Part shown: piece by piece, positions 34,821-47,861 of the stretch
Numbering within the stretch: position 1 is the first letter of the stretch
Layout: every line of letters starts with the position of its first letter
The notes under the pieces: generated by a model
Seen by the model: the letters and a program-made list of their open reading frames with translations, nothing else
The model's database searches: none
Told to the model about the DNA's origin: nothing
Assembly (NCBI GenBank): GCA_963576565.1
Contig: OY755048.1
Coordinates: 10,951,984 to 11,015,983, forward strand
Origin: Aspidapion aeneum
Taxonomy: Eukaryota > Arthropoda > Insecta > Coleoptera > Brentidae
Reading direction: 5' to 3'
DNA length: 64,000 bases
Translations under genes and position numbers: made by a program

Positions 34821-36229
34821 AGGCAACTTGTTTTCTATGTACGTATGCAATACGCTTCATAGAAATAGAGCTGTATAAAGATCAGAAAAGCTCTCTGTAC
34901 TTTTTCACTTTTCACCCTAAATTAAGCTGGCTTTATATTTGGAAAAATAGCTGCGCTCAAAAGGAGTCGGGAATAGAGTATTGAATCACCGGATGTCGCC
35001 GGTATCTTGAGAAGAATGCGCCAGACACAAAAATAAAATCAAAAAATGTACAAAAAAAATCCGAGATTATAACTGATAAAAAACGGCAGTGCTCGAGGGT
35101 GTATCAAGGCTTTGGAGTGTAGTGCGCTTTGTTTTAGACGCCAATTACGTTTATCTTGCTTTCCTCCTGCCGATCATTAAAATATACTTCATACTTCACT
35201 CCTGCAAGTTGTTACTTAAGGCGATCTTTTTTGCGACTCTCTCTCTTTTTACTCCTTTCGGCGCCCCCTGTTGCCTTTTGCTTTCTTTATGGCCTTATAC
35301 CTTTGCCTTTTGCAAAGGATACTTAAGATTTCCTATCAGATTTTCGTCAAGAGGGATGATGATTAAAAGGATATTGATTAGTTTTGAAAATTATTCACAA
35401 CAGGGAGTACACAGCGCTTCTTAAAATTACGACACATTACTCTTTTTTTTTGCTGTGTAGACTTAAAGGAAATTAAAGTTTAACCATAAAGAAAATGGAC
35501 TAAAAATACAAACCTTGTTAAAAAATTGTTGAATATTGTCACAAAACAAAAAAGTTTCTGGATTAAACGCGTTGTTGCTTTTTATATATGTTCATTCTTC
35601 AGGTCTTGCAATCCAAATCTTGTTTTGCTAGTGATTTTATTCTAAACTAGCTTCAAATCTAGAGAAGTATGATCTTTGTGTGTCCTGTCAGTAACAGCAT
35701 TGGATAGTTTTTGCAAAGTCAGTTGAACAAAGATAAAAGCCGACCATCGGCATATCCTTTCGGTTCGGTTCGGTTCGGTGACATGGGCGGAAAGTGACAT
35801 GGGCGGCGGTAGATATACTCATGAAAATTATTTCATTTATTTATGGCGTAAACTAAAGAATAAAAATAGATAATAAAACTTTCTACACCTACAGAAATGA
35901 CACTGATTTATTTTTTAACTCTGCATACTGCCGACTAAAGGGGTTCCGAAACGAACACCTGAAAGCAATTAAAAGCGCATCTCAAAAAAAATCTGCCAAT
36001 CAGGTGCCGTCCATCCACCTGGCCTCGGTCCGTCGGAAAACAAATACTTTGTGGTTGGACCGCAAAGAGCCGCGCCTTTTCTCTGTCGGTAGGGTTGAAA
36101 TTATACCAGGAAGATTTTATATGAATTTGGATAACTTTTGAAGGGCAGAATGAAGCAAAATTTCATGAAATCGATAGAACCCCGTATTAGGAGTGTGCGC
36201 AGTGAGTGAGTGACTTCGCAAAAACTATA
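34821..36229. other. No gene recognised
   Basis: A 111-codon plus frame at 35089-35424 is hydrophobic, with no domain I recognise. CGGTTCGGTTCGGTTCGG at about 35760 is a short simple repeat, followed by GTGACATGGGCGG twice. Confidence 0.4.
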
Positions 36230-37770
36230 CATACTTCAGAAACAAGTATTTGACTAGCTTGATAACCTCCGGTATTAACCCAGTTCTGTCAAAATTCTTG
36301 AAACATGTTCCTGTCAGAAATAAGTGTCTGACTGGTAATAAACACAGTTGGGTAGCGTATCTTAAAACATGTTCCTAGCTTGCATTTCAGAGATGGACTA
36401 TTTCTTGGTGTCTTGTTAGTAATTTTAGTACGGTTTTACCTTTAAAGAAAGTCTCTAACTACCTTAATAACTTCTGACATTAACACAGTTCAGTCCCTGC
36501 AAGAGAAACCCCCTTTTTGTGTCTTGTTACTATGGCATAAACAGGTGCGGTTATGATTTATCAAATATTTTTCTATGTGGCAATGCAGAGGAGAACAATC
36601 TTGGTGTGTCTTGTTACTAATTTTAAGATGTTTTATACTCAGGAATAAGTTTCTGACTGACCTTCAGTATAAACGCAGTTGGTTAGTTTTTCTTGAAACA
36701 TGTCCATATCTTACATTTTAAAGAAGGGCTGTCTTTTTGTGTTTTGTGTCTGACTTAACCTAGTAAGCACAGTTCGGTCGTGATTCTTTAAATGTGGTTC
36801 TGTTTTGAAATCCCGAAAAGGAACTTCTTGTGGTGCCGTGTTAATTATTTTAGGACACTTTTATACTCAGAAATAAGTACCTAATTGACTTAGTACCCTT
36901 CAGTATAAACATAGTTGGGTACTGTTTCTTGAAACATCTTTTTGTGTCTTGTTTACAATTTTAATATGGTTTTACTACCTTCAGAAACAAGTGTCTGATT
37001 AATTTAATAATCTCCGGCATAAAAAGGGTTCGGTTATAATTCTTGACAACATGTTACTCTCTTGCAATCCAGTGAAGAATAATTTTGTAGTGTCTTGTCA
37101 GTTATCTTGAGATATTTTTATACTAAGAAATAATTATCTGACTAACTTAGTAACTTTCAGTATAAACGCAGTTGGGTAGTCTTTCTTAAAACATGTTCGT
37201 ATCTCGAATTCAAAAGAAGGGCGATCTTTTTGAAATTTGTGTCTGACGTAACATAGGGTGTACACATTTGTCGTTCATGATTCTTGAAATATGTTTTGTC
37301 TTGCATTCCAAAAAAGAAACATCTTGTGGTGTTATGATAATAATTTTACAACACTTTTATACTCAGAAATAAGTATCTGACTGGCTTAATGACCTTTATT
37401 TTGCACGCAGTTACCTAGTGCCTCTTGAAATATGTTTGAATGTTGCATTTTAGAGAAAGACCATATTTTTGTGTGGTGTCTGAATAACCTAATAACCCCT
37501 ATATAAAAAGTTCGGTTATGATTCTTGAGAAATGTTGTTATTGCTCTTGTTTTGTCTTGTCAGTGGTCTTAAGATATTTTATACTCAAAAATCAGAGACG
37601 TATTTCTGAGTATAAATCTAAAATAGTGATCCTAAATATAAACGCAATTGATCTTAAAACATGTAGCCGTCTAACATTGCAGAGAAGTACTATCTTTTTT
37701 TAATTTGCTAGCAATTTCAAGTGTGTGCACTCCTTTAATGACCTCCGGTATAAACGCAGTTGGGTGGTGT
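36230..37770. repeat. Degenerate tandem repeat, roughly eight units
   Basis: Four landmarks cycle through the region: GAAATAAGTATCTGACT, a TATAAACGCAGTTGGGTAG-like segment, CTTGAAACATGTTC, and TTTTGTGTCTTGTTA. The first occurs near 36239, 36319, 36643, 36872, 36985, 37130 and 37366. Unit lengths are irregular because of deletions. It is an old, strongly diverged array with no coding capacity. Confidence 0.7.
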
Positions 37771-38860
37771 TTAAAAATGAAAAAAGTAGTGGGGAAAAAT
37801 CTCGGGAATCGCTGGAAACCCTTTTTAGTTTTTTGATTTTTTGGCGTGGTCTCATCCTTGAAATATTCTCTATCTTGCTTTGAGGCCGTACTCGAGTTTT
37901 TCGGTTCTTAATGCCCATAACTCGGATTTTTCGCACAAGTGCTTTCTAAGCATTGTTCTCTTTTTGTTTTTCGCCGTCTGCCTTGACTTTTGATACACTT
38001 CCTCGCCATTATAATTTTGTTCCAAATAAAAAATCAAAATTGGGCGAATTCTTAGATGCAAATAATGAAGTCGATTGTGTGGAAATGTAAAATACTGAGT
38101 GTTGAAAATTTTTCAATGAAGCAAATAAAGGTATAATAGACGATTTATATTCCCAAGTTGATATTTATATGCCTGCAGATGATACATAATTGAAGGGTGC
38201 TAGAAAGGTAGAAGAACACTGATTTGATTTTATAGATTGAAACAAATCAAACGACACACTTTAGCACCATCTGTCTCAATTTGCATATGGTCCATATTAT
38301 CCATTATAAAATTTAATTTTATTCGAAGTCATAAAGTAAAAATCACAACATTATTGTAAATCAATCCTTTCACTGAAAAGAATTTATATTGACTGAACAA
38401 AACGTAATCATTTCGTCGATTCTTTAACTAAAAATTACACAATCAAATGAACCGCACGGGTTATCAATAAATTTGTCATCTAAGGGCATCCAAATAAAAA
38501 AAATTAACTGCTTGCCTGAACGCACAATCCAATACCGCGTTGGGGCTGAAAAATTTAATCGGATTTTATTATATAGCATCTTGAATATTGGGTCGTATCC
38601 ACCTCATACCCTCTTAAATAGTTAGGGCCACCCCTTATATTTGAGATTTTCAATTGCGCGACAATACGATCCTGTGTGGGGCGACACTTGTAAATAAAAT
38701 TTGACAGTTGTATAGATTGCGTCACCCTTATGTTACCATCAGAAGCATTTATTTTTTACACAATTAAATTTAAACTGAACTATTTTGGAAATTTGATCTA
38801 AAGTAAAATCTTTTTCTGTACTATTCTAAATCCAAATGTTTCTTCGGTGGTTTAGTGCGT
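37771..38860. other. No gene recognised
   Basis: Short minus-strand frames at 37700-38061 show no domain. The remainder is AT-rich spacer. Confidence 0.45.
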
Positions 38861-39053
38861 TAGTGCGCTGGCCACAGGTGAGTTAAGTATCTCGCTTGCT
38901 ACAGTGGTGGATTCTAATTGCATCATTGCAGAGGCCGGGTAAAGTGTAAAATGTAATTTAGTCGTACCCGTTGAATGAATGTCATGTGGGCGGGAAAAGT
39001 TCCATGCACTTAGGCCACCTTGCTGGGCCCGTTGTGTCCCACTATCCATTGTA

Positions 39054-40110
39054 TCAGCCCTGAAAACCCGTCGCCTTGGCAAAGGAGCAGATTCTGGGTT
39101 GAAACTTTCTGACATCGCCAGGGCTAAGCACACAGCTTCCCAAAAGCGACATTCTTATCGCGGCCAGTGCAGGGCACTCGGTTAGGATATGTAAAGGGGA
39201 TTCTTCGTCCTCCATACACCAACGACACTCCGAGTCTTCAACGATTCCCAGAATGCTAAGGTGTTTATTACGGCGACAGTGTCCTGTCGAGAGCCCTGTC
39301 GCCAGTCTCATATCTTTTCTCCCGAGTGTGAGAAAAGACCTCGCTCTGGAGGCGCTCACCTCCCCGATAAGGAACTTGGCCTGCCTCATTCCGTCCCTGT
39401 CTTCCCAGATTTCAAGTCACATTTTAGGGTAATCATGGCAAGACACTCTGCGATGCCCACCATGGGTTCCAGCCCTACTGGATCAGCTGATGACCCCATT
39501 CTAGCAAGTTGGTCAGCCTCCTCGTTTCCAAGAAAACCCTCATGTCCTGGAAGAGGAGATCAACCTTGTTGTGTCCTGCCAGCGTTTTTAGTATATCCCT
39601 ACATGCAGCTACAAGTACAGAGCTTACTCTGGGCGATTTGATGGCAGACAGTGCAGCTCTACTGTCTGAGCATATGTAGATGTCTTTTCCTGACAGAGAC
39701 ATTTCTAGGTTTTTATAACCACACATCAGAATGGGGTATACCTCTGCCCGGAAAACAGTGGCATACTTGCCCAGGGCAAAATGAAATTTCGCTCCTGTCG
39801 TTCTGCAGTATACTCCTGTTCCAGACCTCTCCCCCATTTTGGAGCCGTCGGTATACCAGACTACCCCATTCTGGGTGCAAGGTACACACTTCCATTCCTT
39901 CCATACTTCCCTTTCGGGCAAGAATAGGGCAGATATCCGATACAGTTTTGTGTGGCTCTTAGGGCTATGATTAATCCTACGATCGCCGAGGCTTTGAAGT
40001 CTATTCATAGTCCTCAATGCCATGTGCTCTAAGAATAGGGTCAGAGGGGGGAGTCCCGTGAGCCTTTCAATGGCCCTAGGGGGCGCTGTCCTCATTGCAC
40101 CAGAGTCGTA
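39054..40110 (-). pseudogene. RNase H and C-terminal domain of an R1/I-group-like non-LTR element
   Basis: The first frame (40095-39475) begins at GAMRTAPP, a conserved spot upstream of RNase H. It carries the RNase H residues TDGSK (Asp about residue 83), FRAEVY (Glu 118) and SDSRAA (Asp 144). The fourth site, GNEEAD, is found in a different frame near 39525, so an indel lies just upstream. A second break before 39389 brings in the last frame (39389-39054). That frame holds LATGLSTGHCRRNKHL and a CCHC knuckle (C55, C58, H67, C72) typical of the 3' end of these retrotransposons. Upstream of about 40115 homology ends at a stop, so the copy is 5'-truncated, as is common after incomplete reverse transcription. 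Sequence down to about 38860 may be its tail. Two worse relatives lie at 8887-9130 and 9718-10890. Confidence 0.88.
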
Positions 40111-40115
40111 CCCCT

Positions 40116-42350
40116 TTATTTACGCCGGCAACCCGGACGGATGTGATCGGATATCCTGTCAAGGCGGAATTTGTTTGTTACACATTTCCCGAATCGGTAG
40201 GGTAAAAACACTGGATGAAACAAATACCCGATCTGGAGTTCCAAACGTGACGCATGATCCGTGCAATTAGGGGTTCCGTACTGGTGGCGTTGGTGTCGGC
40301 GAAAAAGTCACGGTAATCAAAAAGGAAAAAAACAAAACCAAACATCCAAGTAAAATAAAATTCAAGAAAAAAATTGGGAACGAGAAAATTCATAACAAAG
40401 TGTACCACCTAAATAAGATTTGGCAAACGGAGCGTGAAACACTAGTGAAATGTGTTATTTAAAATTATTAAAAATTGCCCTGGCATAGTCCATTGGGTCG
40501 ATTATGCATTTGAAATATCAGCAGACATTAGGCGAGAGCCGAAAAATCGGGGAGCCAGCAAATGTATTGTGTGACATACATTTGTCTAGCTACGAGTTTA
40601 CGGTTCTGGAATTCTCATATTTCCGTCGGCTAAAATATTATTGATACGCTGCACTTTTGGAGATGCTTTTTGCTGAGGGATTTTAAAGAATGGTAATTTT
40701 TAGCTATTTATATATTTTATACTATTTTCTAAAACAACAACATTATTTACATGCATATGTTAAAACAAGTAAAAATTATGGCAACTCAGCTACCAGTTTT
40801 TAGGCGGATTTTCAGTATAGCTGCAATTTTTATAAAAATTATTTTCAAATCAAAATTTGAAAAATTATATATTACTTACAGTGGAGCGGTGTCAAATGCA
40901 AATAAAAACTTCTCTTTCTTGTCCACTAGTGCTCAACCAAGCGCGGATTTAAGGGGGGTAGCGTGGTAAATAAAACCCTAGAAAAAAATATGCACCTTTT
41001 GTTAATAATTAAAGGAAAAACAGGAAAATTACCTCCATCCCCCTAGATAATAAATTATATTACAAATAATTTTTGTCGTCGACTATTAACCCCCTTCCTA
41101 GATTTTGACTCAGATCCGCGATTGTGCTTAATTCTCTCTTCATCAGACTTAAGACTGGAAGAAGTTTTATTTTTTGAAATTTATGTTAGGGTAAGTAAAT
41201 ATGTTGTAATATGAGAAACCGTTTGCTGCGTACCACGGCGTTTTGATTCGCACAAATACTGTACATAAATTTGAATGTTGCCTTTTGTATGGAAAAGCCG
41301 AGCGAACGAAATACCTTTTGAAATGGCAAACCGCACATCCCATTTGGCGGGAAAGCACCGATTTATATTTTCCATTAAGTTATTATTGAAATATAATTAA
41401 ACCGGGCGTGCACTGGGCAATTATTTAGTGTCTGCCCGCTCTGATACAAAGGCGATAGAGCCAGAGCGTTATGCCCTTTGAGGGCATCAAATGCATTTGC
41501 TCAATTATAACGAACAACCGCATACCGAAAATAGTTCTGCTCAATTTCTGATATACCTAGTTGACATTAAACAAAGTATCAAACATTAAGCCCCTAGAAA
41601 AAATCCTATATCGTCAGAAATGTGACAATTTGTTTTGTTCTATTTTCTTTTGTATCCTTGAACAAAAAAGGCGATAATTTTGAGATCAACAGTCCTCGGC
41701 GTAATACTGGCAATAAATAACTTTGCGAACAGAGAGATAGGCAATTGGTGGAAAATTCATTTGTGCCCTCTGTTTCGACAAGTATTCAATCAATCTCAAA
41801 AAGCGGGAAGATAAGGCCTTATAAATTAGATTTGCCTTATTTTACATTTAAATCTGCGTTTTATAGCTTCGTAGAAAGAGTTTTTGTAGTTTACATATTT
41901 TCGGTGATTGTTATAGAATATAAGCGTCCGAGAATCATCGCTGTGGTATAATGAGTTGAATGAAAGAGAGTACCAGCCATACTGGCGCACAAAGTCCTGC
42001 AAAGCACTTATGAGAAATCAAATGAGTACAGAGCAAACAAGATACTGGACCAGGAACACCATCTGGACTCCAAAGCATTTCTCAATTAACCAGATAGGTC
42101 TACGCAAAATGGTCTCCTTTTATGAATTTTCGAAATAGGTAAAAATGAGAATGAACATACGTCATGTCAGGAAATCAAGTGAAACCGCATGCGCACTTCG
42201 CCTTTCCTCCAATATTCAGGGAGTGCTCCTTCACATCCATTTCAGGAATTCATATACTGCAGTTAAGGTCATGGAATTAACTGTTAAATTTGTGGCAGTT
42301 AATTTTATAAAGGAGGTGAGCCGAAATGACAAATAGGTCAGATTAAGTTG
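40116..42350. other. No gene recognised
   Basis: Mixed AT-rich spacer with several short frames on both strands and no recognisable domain. A slightly GC-richer block is at 41400-41470. Confidence 0.45.
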
Positions 42351-42628
42351 AAAACTCGGCAAGAAGTCGGGTCTTCGGGATATACAAGCCGGAAAACAAT
42401 TCATCATTGTCCCACCTAACGCTGTTAGGGAATGCGTAGACTTTCTCGGCCTTATTTTGCCCGGTGAACCAGCGGGACGCCAACTCGAGGGAAGCCCAGA
42501 TATTATAACTTTCTTTGGCGAGGCACTTAGTTGGGATGATTCAGGACATTTTGATCCGACATTAGGTTTCACTCGAGTACGAGTAATTTTCTCTCTTGGA
42601 TATCAATTTAGTTTATCACGGCATATCT
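42351..42628 (+). other. Unrecognised open stretch without a start codon (~92 codons)
   Basis: The frame is open from just after a TGA at about 42349 to a TGA near 42628. It reads, in part, AGKQFIIVPPNAVRECVD, PGEPAGRQLEGSPDIITF and SWDDSGHFDPTLGF. Composition is more protein-like and less AT-driven than neighbouring frames. No ATG precedes it, so if real it would be an internal exon or a transposon fragment. I recognise no family. A 113-codon frame on the other strand (42231-42572) overlaps it, so strand choice is also uncertain. Confidence 0.25.
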
Positions 42629-43084
42629 GACAGGAAACTTCTTTATTGCATTTGCCATTAAGGCTCCATTATTTTTTACATCATAGTAAAGACAATTCTT
42701 TTTAACCAGCCACAGGGAATAATAAAGAAATCAAATTTAATAGGCGTAATATGAGCCTTGCCTTTTAGTTGGAGAGTAGATGGCGCTAGATTTGTCCTGG
42801 TTTACAAAAAGAACGTTAGAGGGCGTTTTAAACTTAAAATAGAGAATTATACGGATCCTATTAACAAGTTTGATTATATTTTTAGTTTCTTAATGGATAT
42901 CTTCTTTTTTTTTAATTTGCCGTTTTCAGAAGGCGAAACATGTATTATAGATTTAAGACGGTGTTAGCTTATAATTTATTTATTTACCCCTTTGTTGCTT
43001 TTTCTAGAATTAAGCTCTAGGTGATTAATATTAACATTGTTATAAAACCTGTAGGTTTTTAGAAACAATAAAGAAAACTTGAAC

Positions 43085-43269
43085 TTATTGGAATAAAGGC
43101 AGGCTCTAATGGTGCCAAGCGGTATTTTGACACCTTCACATTGTAAGAACAGCTGTGATCTTTCAATATACACCCTTTGGTTATTATATAAACCAGAATA
43201 AATCCTGCCTTCCTTTATTAATGGAAAATAACTACCTGGCACTATTATAGCCTGGCTTTATTCCAATAA
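43085..43269. mobile_element. MITE, 185 bp, ~38-bp terminal inverted repeats
   Basis: The left end is TTATTGGAATAAAGGCAGGC followed by TCTAATGGTGCCA. The right end is the reverse complement with three differences (TGGCACTATTATAGCC then TGGCTTTATTCCAATAA). The 88-codon minus frame overlapping it is a by-product. Flanking duplication not clear. Superfamily unassigned. Confidence 0.8.
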
Positions 43270-43559
43270 TTCTCTATTGACTAAATTGAGATCTCTTTTC
43301 AGGAATACGTGAAAAGCACAATTTTGACATTAAAGGACAAACTCTGACGTAGGAAAGCAGTAAGTTTTGTGGCCTTTGATAAGTTGTTCTATTGCTAGAT
43401 GGCGCCCGTCTGCTTATTTTGTTTTTTACAAGGTTTTACTGATAAACAAATTAATTTCAAACGTTTATTAGGCATTTTTGGAGTGTTTTTTGTTGATTTT
43501 ATTAACTTTTGCTATAATAGCATAGAGTAAGATAGCCTATGGCAGTTACTCTATGATAA

Positions 43560-44081
43560 TAGAGATGTGCTTAGCAGTTCATTTTAATGAGTTAGTTCAC
43601 CAAAATAAACTAGTTTACTGAACTAGTTTGTTTGAACTATTAACGGAATGGCTAACGTGTCAGTGTTACCGACGTCGTATTAGGCTAGCAGTTCCTTAAT
43701 TTTCCGTAATCAAATCAAAATTTCAAATAGTTCAGTTCCTAGCTTGAGCGTGCCACTCAATGCAACGAAACAGGTGATTCGACTAATCGACTGAACGAAC
43801 GCCGGATTTCACTTATCAGTTCATTTCTATCAGTTCGTTCGTTCCTCGTAGAAAGCACCGTGGTATCGTTCAGTATTTCCCGAACAGGAACACAGATAGC
43901 CGCGTTCCTAATGCACAATATAATGTACAGAAATAATTAAGTTAAGCCTTGCAAGAGTATTGTGTGTTGCTTCTTTATAGTTCATTTTGAACTAGTTCAT
44001 TTTAGAAAAGTGAACTAGTTCGTTTCCCTTGTTAAATGAACTAGTTCATTTTTCCAGTTCGTTCGCGAACTACCCATCCTA
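43560..44081. mobile_element. Possible hAT-type non-autonomous element (~520 bp)
   Basis: The left end is TAGAGATGTGC followed by CAGTTCATTTTAATGAG. The right end is the reverse complement of a TAGGATGGGTAGTTCGCGAA-like sequence, with several AACTAGTTCATTT motifs in both orientations near both ends. A TAGAGATGGG start is seen in many insect hAT elements. The expected 8-bp target duplication is only weakly matched (TATGATAA versus TGCTATAA), so the call is tentative. Confidence 0.45.
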
Positions 44082-46399
44082 TGCTATAATAAATTGATGG
44101 TTTAGGTACGTTTGCCGTTTATAGGGCATTTTCTGCAGGTATCTATCAACTGTTAACATTAACATGGTTATGGTGTAGTGTATAGCTAACCGAAAGTTTT
44201 CCAGGGAAGGGTATATAACCGATACAACTATACTGTAAAATGACTGAATGAAAAGGGTATATAATCAGTGAAGAGGAAGAAAAAACATTAGAGGACATTA
44301 AAGGAGTAGTTGTTCGAAGTAATATGGTGTTAAAACATCGTAAACATTTGAAAGGAGGTAGAAAAGTCCTTTGTCAGGATTTATTTTCGTTTTAAGGTAT
44401 CGCAGAAGGCAATATCGTGAAACGCGCTCAAGTGTGTAAGGGGTTAAAAAGACACTACAGCGACATGTAAACTGTTTGTATCCCGCTTGTCTACATGCCA
44501 TTTATTATCACGAATAGTCTGGTGCATTATGGTTTAATGGCTTTAGTAGTTGCCACTAAATGTCACACCATGAATATAAACTTGATAGTTTTAATGGGTT
44601 GTTGTTTTTTCTGCCACCTTAACACTTGATTATCTCTTTTTACGTACTTTGATTTAATGTGTGTGAAATTTCGAAAAAATTGAGTCGCATAATACCTACA
44701 ACCGCAAACGTTGATTTTTTTGGGGAAATCTAAATATATTTGACAGTTTTATTTTGTGGTTAAAAAGGCAACCCTTGACGCGTTCTCACACCACCTAAAA
44801 TTTTTATTCTTTTTTTTTTTTTTTTTCTGTCAAGTACTTTGTAGTTATTTATCTTATCTTATCCCAGGATCTAAAATAAGTTACATGTAAAAAAAAGTAA
44901 AGGATGTCACAGGAGAAGTAGCAAACTTAAATTGGAAATTTACCGGATTACCGGTCATAACATCAGAGAGAAAGACGATCGATGGTTGCTGTTGGTGGAA
45001 AAATAACTTACCTTGATCGAGTAGTTGAAAAAAAATAGTTTTACTCTAGACTACTTTGTATTATCAGTTTTGAGACACCATGTACACTAACAATTAAAAT
45101 AAACAGTTGAACTGATCTAAGCATTACCCCTTAATCTTTCTTCTTTGTTCATCTTATTCGTTCTTTATTGTTATGACTTTTAGCAGGATGTTTTCTAGGA
45201 CAATGCCGAATAAATGGTACGTCTCGAAGAAATGGTAATGGCCCCTTTTCATAAAATATAAGTGATCTGAGAATGTAGCCCACCCTGTCGATTTTATTTC
45301 TCAAGAGATAAAGAATCATCCCTGTGAATGACACTGGATATCATTTTCCTTTTTTGCGGCTGCGGCTGGCCATTTAAAATAATCGCCCAATTCTTAAGAA
45401 TTAAATGGAACTTCTCCAAAACAATTGCCAAATCGGCCTAGAAAGCAAAGCAGGGGGGAATAATTTAAGACTTTTATCATTTTTAAAATATTTTTGTCAA
45501 GAGATTTGATTGTAAATACTAAAAACTTAAGTATAAAATGGATAACTGTTAACAAGCTTTGATTGGACTAATCCTAAACTAGAACCCCAAGTAATTCTGC
45601 AATGTAGTATAAACAAATTTGATATTCATAAACAAATGACAAATTGGTGATTTTTATTTTTCTAGGAGAAACGCAGTGGTTTTTTAATTTTTTAAAATAA
45701 TTTTTCCTTACTAGTGGCGTAATACCCAGAAAAAGTTGTGTTTGTAATATTTATTTATCGCCGATTTCTTAAAAAATTTGACATTTGAGAAACAGAGGAG
45801 TTTGAAGAAAACTTAAAACAGACATAAGTCGTTTCCCGATTTTCTAGCAATACGCAGTTTTGTGATCAATCTTTTTGAACACAAGTATTTGGAATTCATT
45901 TATTCATTCAGTTTTGTTGCATATTCGTGGTGTCGAGGTTATTCGAGCAAATGTGATGTATGTAAGTTACTTTGCTCACTTCTTGAACAAGTTTTGACAG
46001 TGTTTGAGCGATGGCTTCCGAAACAATCGTTTTAGAAAACTGGGAAAAGCCCCAACAAACAAGAGCGGCCGCTATATTTCCCAGTGGGGACGAGTTCAGC
46101 ATTGTAAGATCATAAGTCCATTTAGGTAAGCTGATACATGGGTTTTGAGTATAAACAATAAAAAATCGGAATTTTAAAACATATATCTTGACCACAGAAC
46201 ATATAACGCGTCTTGAGAATTTGTGATATTTAATGACTTTTACCGGCCCCTTCCTACCTACGCTTATGTCAACAAACAAGATGCGCGCTTGTTTTCGACA
46301 TCTCTGGGGCTATGCTTTTAGATGGAAAATGGAATTTAATGGTTTGTAAAGGTCCGTACGCATTAAATTTATGTATTGAGTTTGAAAACGTACAACACA
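44082..46399. other. No gene recognised
   Basis: Short frames only. The 123-codon minus frame at 45908-46279 has no recognisable domain, although it lies directly downstream of the decayed BEL integrase and could be further degraded retrotransposon sequence. Confidence 0.45.
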
Positions 46400-46795
46400 A
46401 GCTTCTGGATCGCCTTTCAGATTTTCTGAGATGCAGGTCAGATGTCTACATATACAATTAATTCAGCTTCTAATAAAAATATGTATAAAGTTTCGGCCGC
46501 AATTTTTGTATCATTTATAGTAAATTTTGAAATAATCTTTCTCAGACACCTTCCATATGTGAATTTTGACATCCCTGTTGTCGGTAATTTTTAATTTAAT
46601 CTAGCTAATTTTTCAAAAATTATCACCACTCATAAAGTTTGTTCCGTTGTCTAAATATATTTCTACTGGCTTTTCTCTTCTTGTAAAAAATCGATGTAAT
46701 ACCTTTAATTAAAAATCTGTGCTGATAATGGTATTAAAACTTAGTACCTCTTTTAACTTTAGCAGACATATGTCCGAAATAGTCTAATCCATAAA
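46400..46795 (-). pseudogene. BEL/Pao integrase relic
   Basis: Reading the minus strand with frame changes: GLDYFGHMSAKVKRGTKF (first catalytic Asp region, near 46790) is followed by RFFTRREKPVEIY and LDNGTNF (second catalytic Asp, near 46640). Further down, EAELIV and then LTCISENLKGDPEA match the region that follows the catalytic Glu in BEL/Pao integrases. The stretch containing the catalytic Glu itself is not recognisable. Several stops and frameshifts separate these pieces. It is an old relic, unlike the intact BEL pol at 61041-64000. Confidence 0.75.
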
Positions 46796-47861
46796 AACAA
46801 ACCTAACTATTTTTATGACAACTTGAACACAATTTTAATGTTTTTTCTACGTTTGTAATGTAATACTAATTAGGCCTTATTCATATCTACTGGATGAACT
46901 GGATTTATTTTATGTGCAGTTGCTTTTATTGAAGTTTATCTTTTGAGAACAAAAAGGAACAGTTATATTTAAAAAACTGATTTTTATTATACCTTTGATT
47001 ATAACGACCATTTTTTTACGCGATTTTAACATAAAGGGAATCTGATCCCATATAGAAACCGCGTGCATAAAATAATTTTACAGCAAATTCCAAAAATGTA
47101 ACCGTCAAAATGTGCGATTATTGTTATACCTTCCTAAGAGTAATAAAAATTTTCGCCCGTTAAAAATTTCCGATGAACTTTCTCATATAACATATTAAAT
47201 ACCGTAACGAATTTTTGTACTTCGTATTGTTGCTTAGTTTGGCAGACTGTTTTTTACGAGGTACAAAATTAAAAAAAGCTAACTATGCGAGTCAAAATAT
47301 AGAAATCAACCTAAAGATCATCGATTTTAATAAGAAAACTTAAACAAACGCCGGTCTTACTTCTGATTCCTTTTTGTATTGGGATTGTCAAAAAACAATT
47401 TCTGTCTGATTGTCTGGAACAGTGGCGTATATGAGGGGGAACCGAACCCCCCGAAGCTAAGATTTTTTTTAGATATTTTCCATATATTTCATCAATACAA
47501 ACATAAAATAGCATAAAATTCGACCTCATAGGGTCTTCCCCCCCTCCCAAAACTGTCTCGCCTCCCACAAAACTTTTTTCCAAATACGCGACTGGTCTGG
47601 AACACGCTACCCCAAAAACTGTTTAACCAATTTTAATCAAACTTGGCAAACACATGTTTTGGTAGTACCCGTATTAACGTCAATTTTTTTGTTATGGTAG
47701 AGGTTCGTTAAGTAGAGGGGGTTTGAGTTATAACAAAATATTAACTCGAGAACTAAAGAAGCCAGCGACATAAGATATTTAAATTTTATATAGAAAATTA
47801 TATTTCCAACAAAATTTTGATGTTGGGATAGTAAAGGAAAGAAAGTGGGGGTCAAATTATT
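46796..47861. other. No gene recognised
   Basis: Possibly upstream decayed BEL/Pao sequence given the integrase relic next to it, but no RT or RNase H motif can be read. Short minus frames at 47311-47909 show no domain. Confidence 0.4.

Noticed and set aside
35089..35424. 111-codon hydrophobic frame
   Set aside because: No homology or domain is recognised; it is within the length range of chance frames here.
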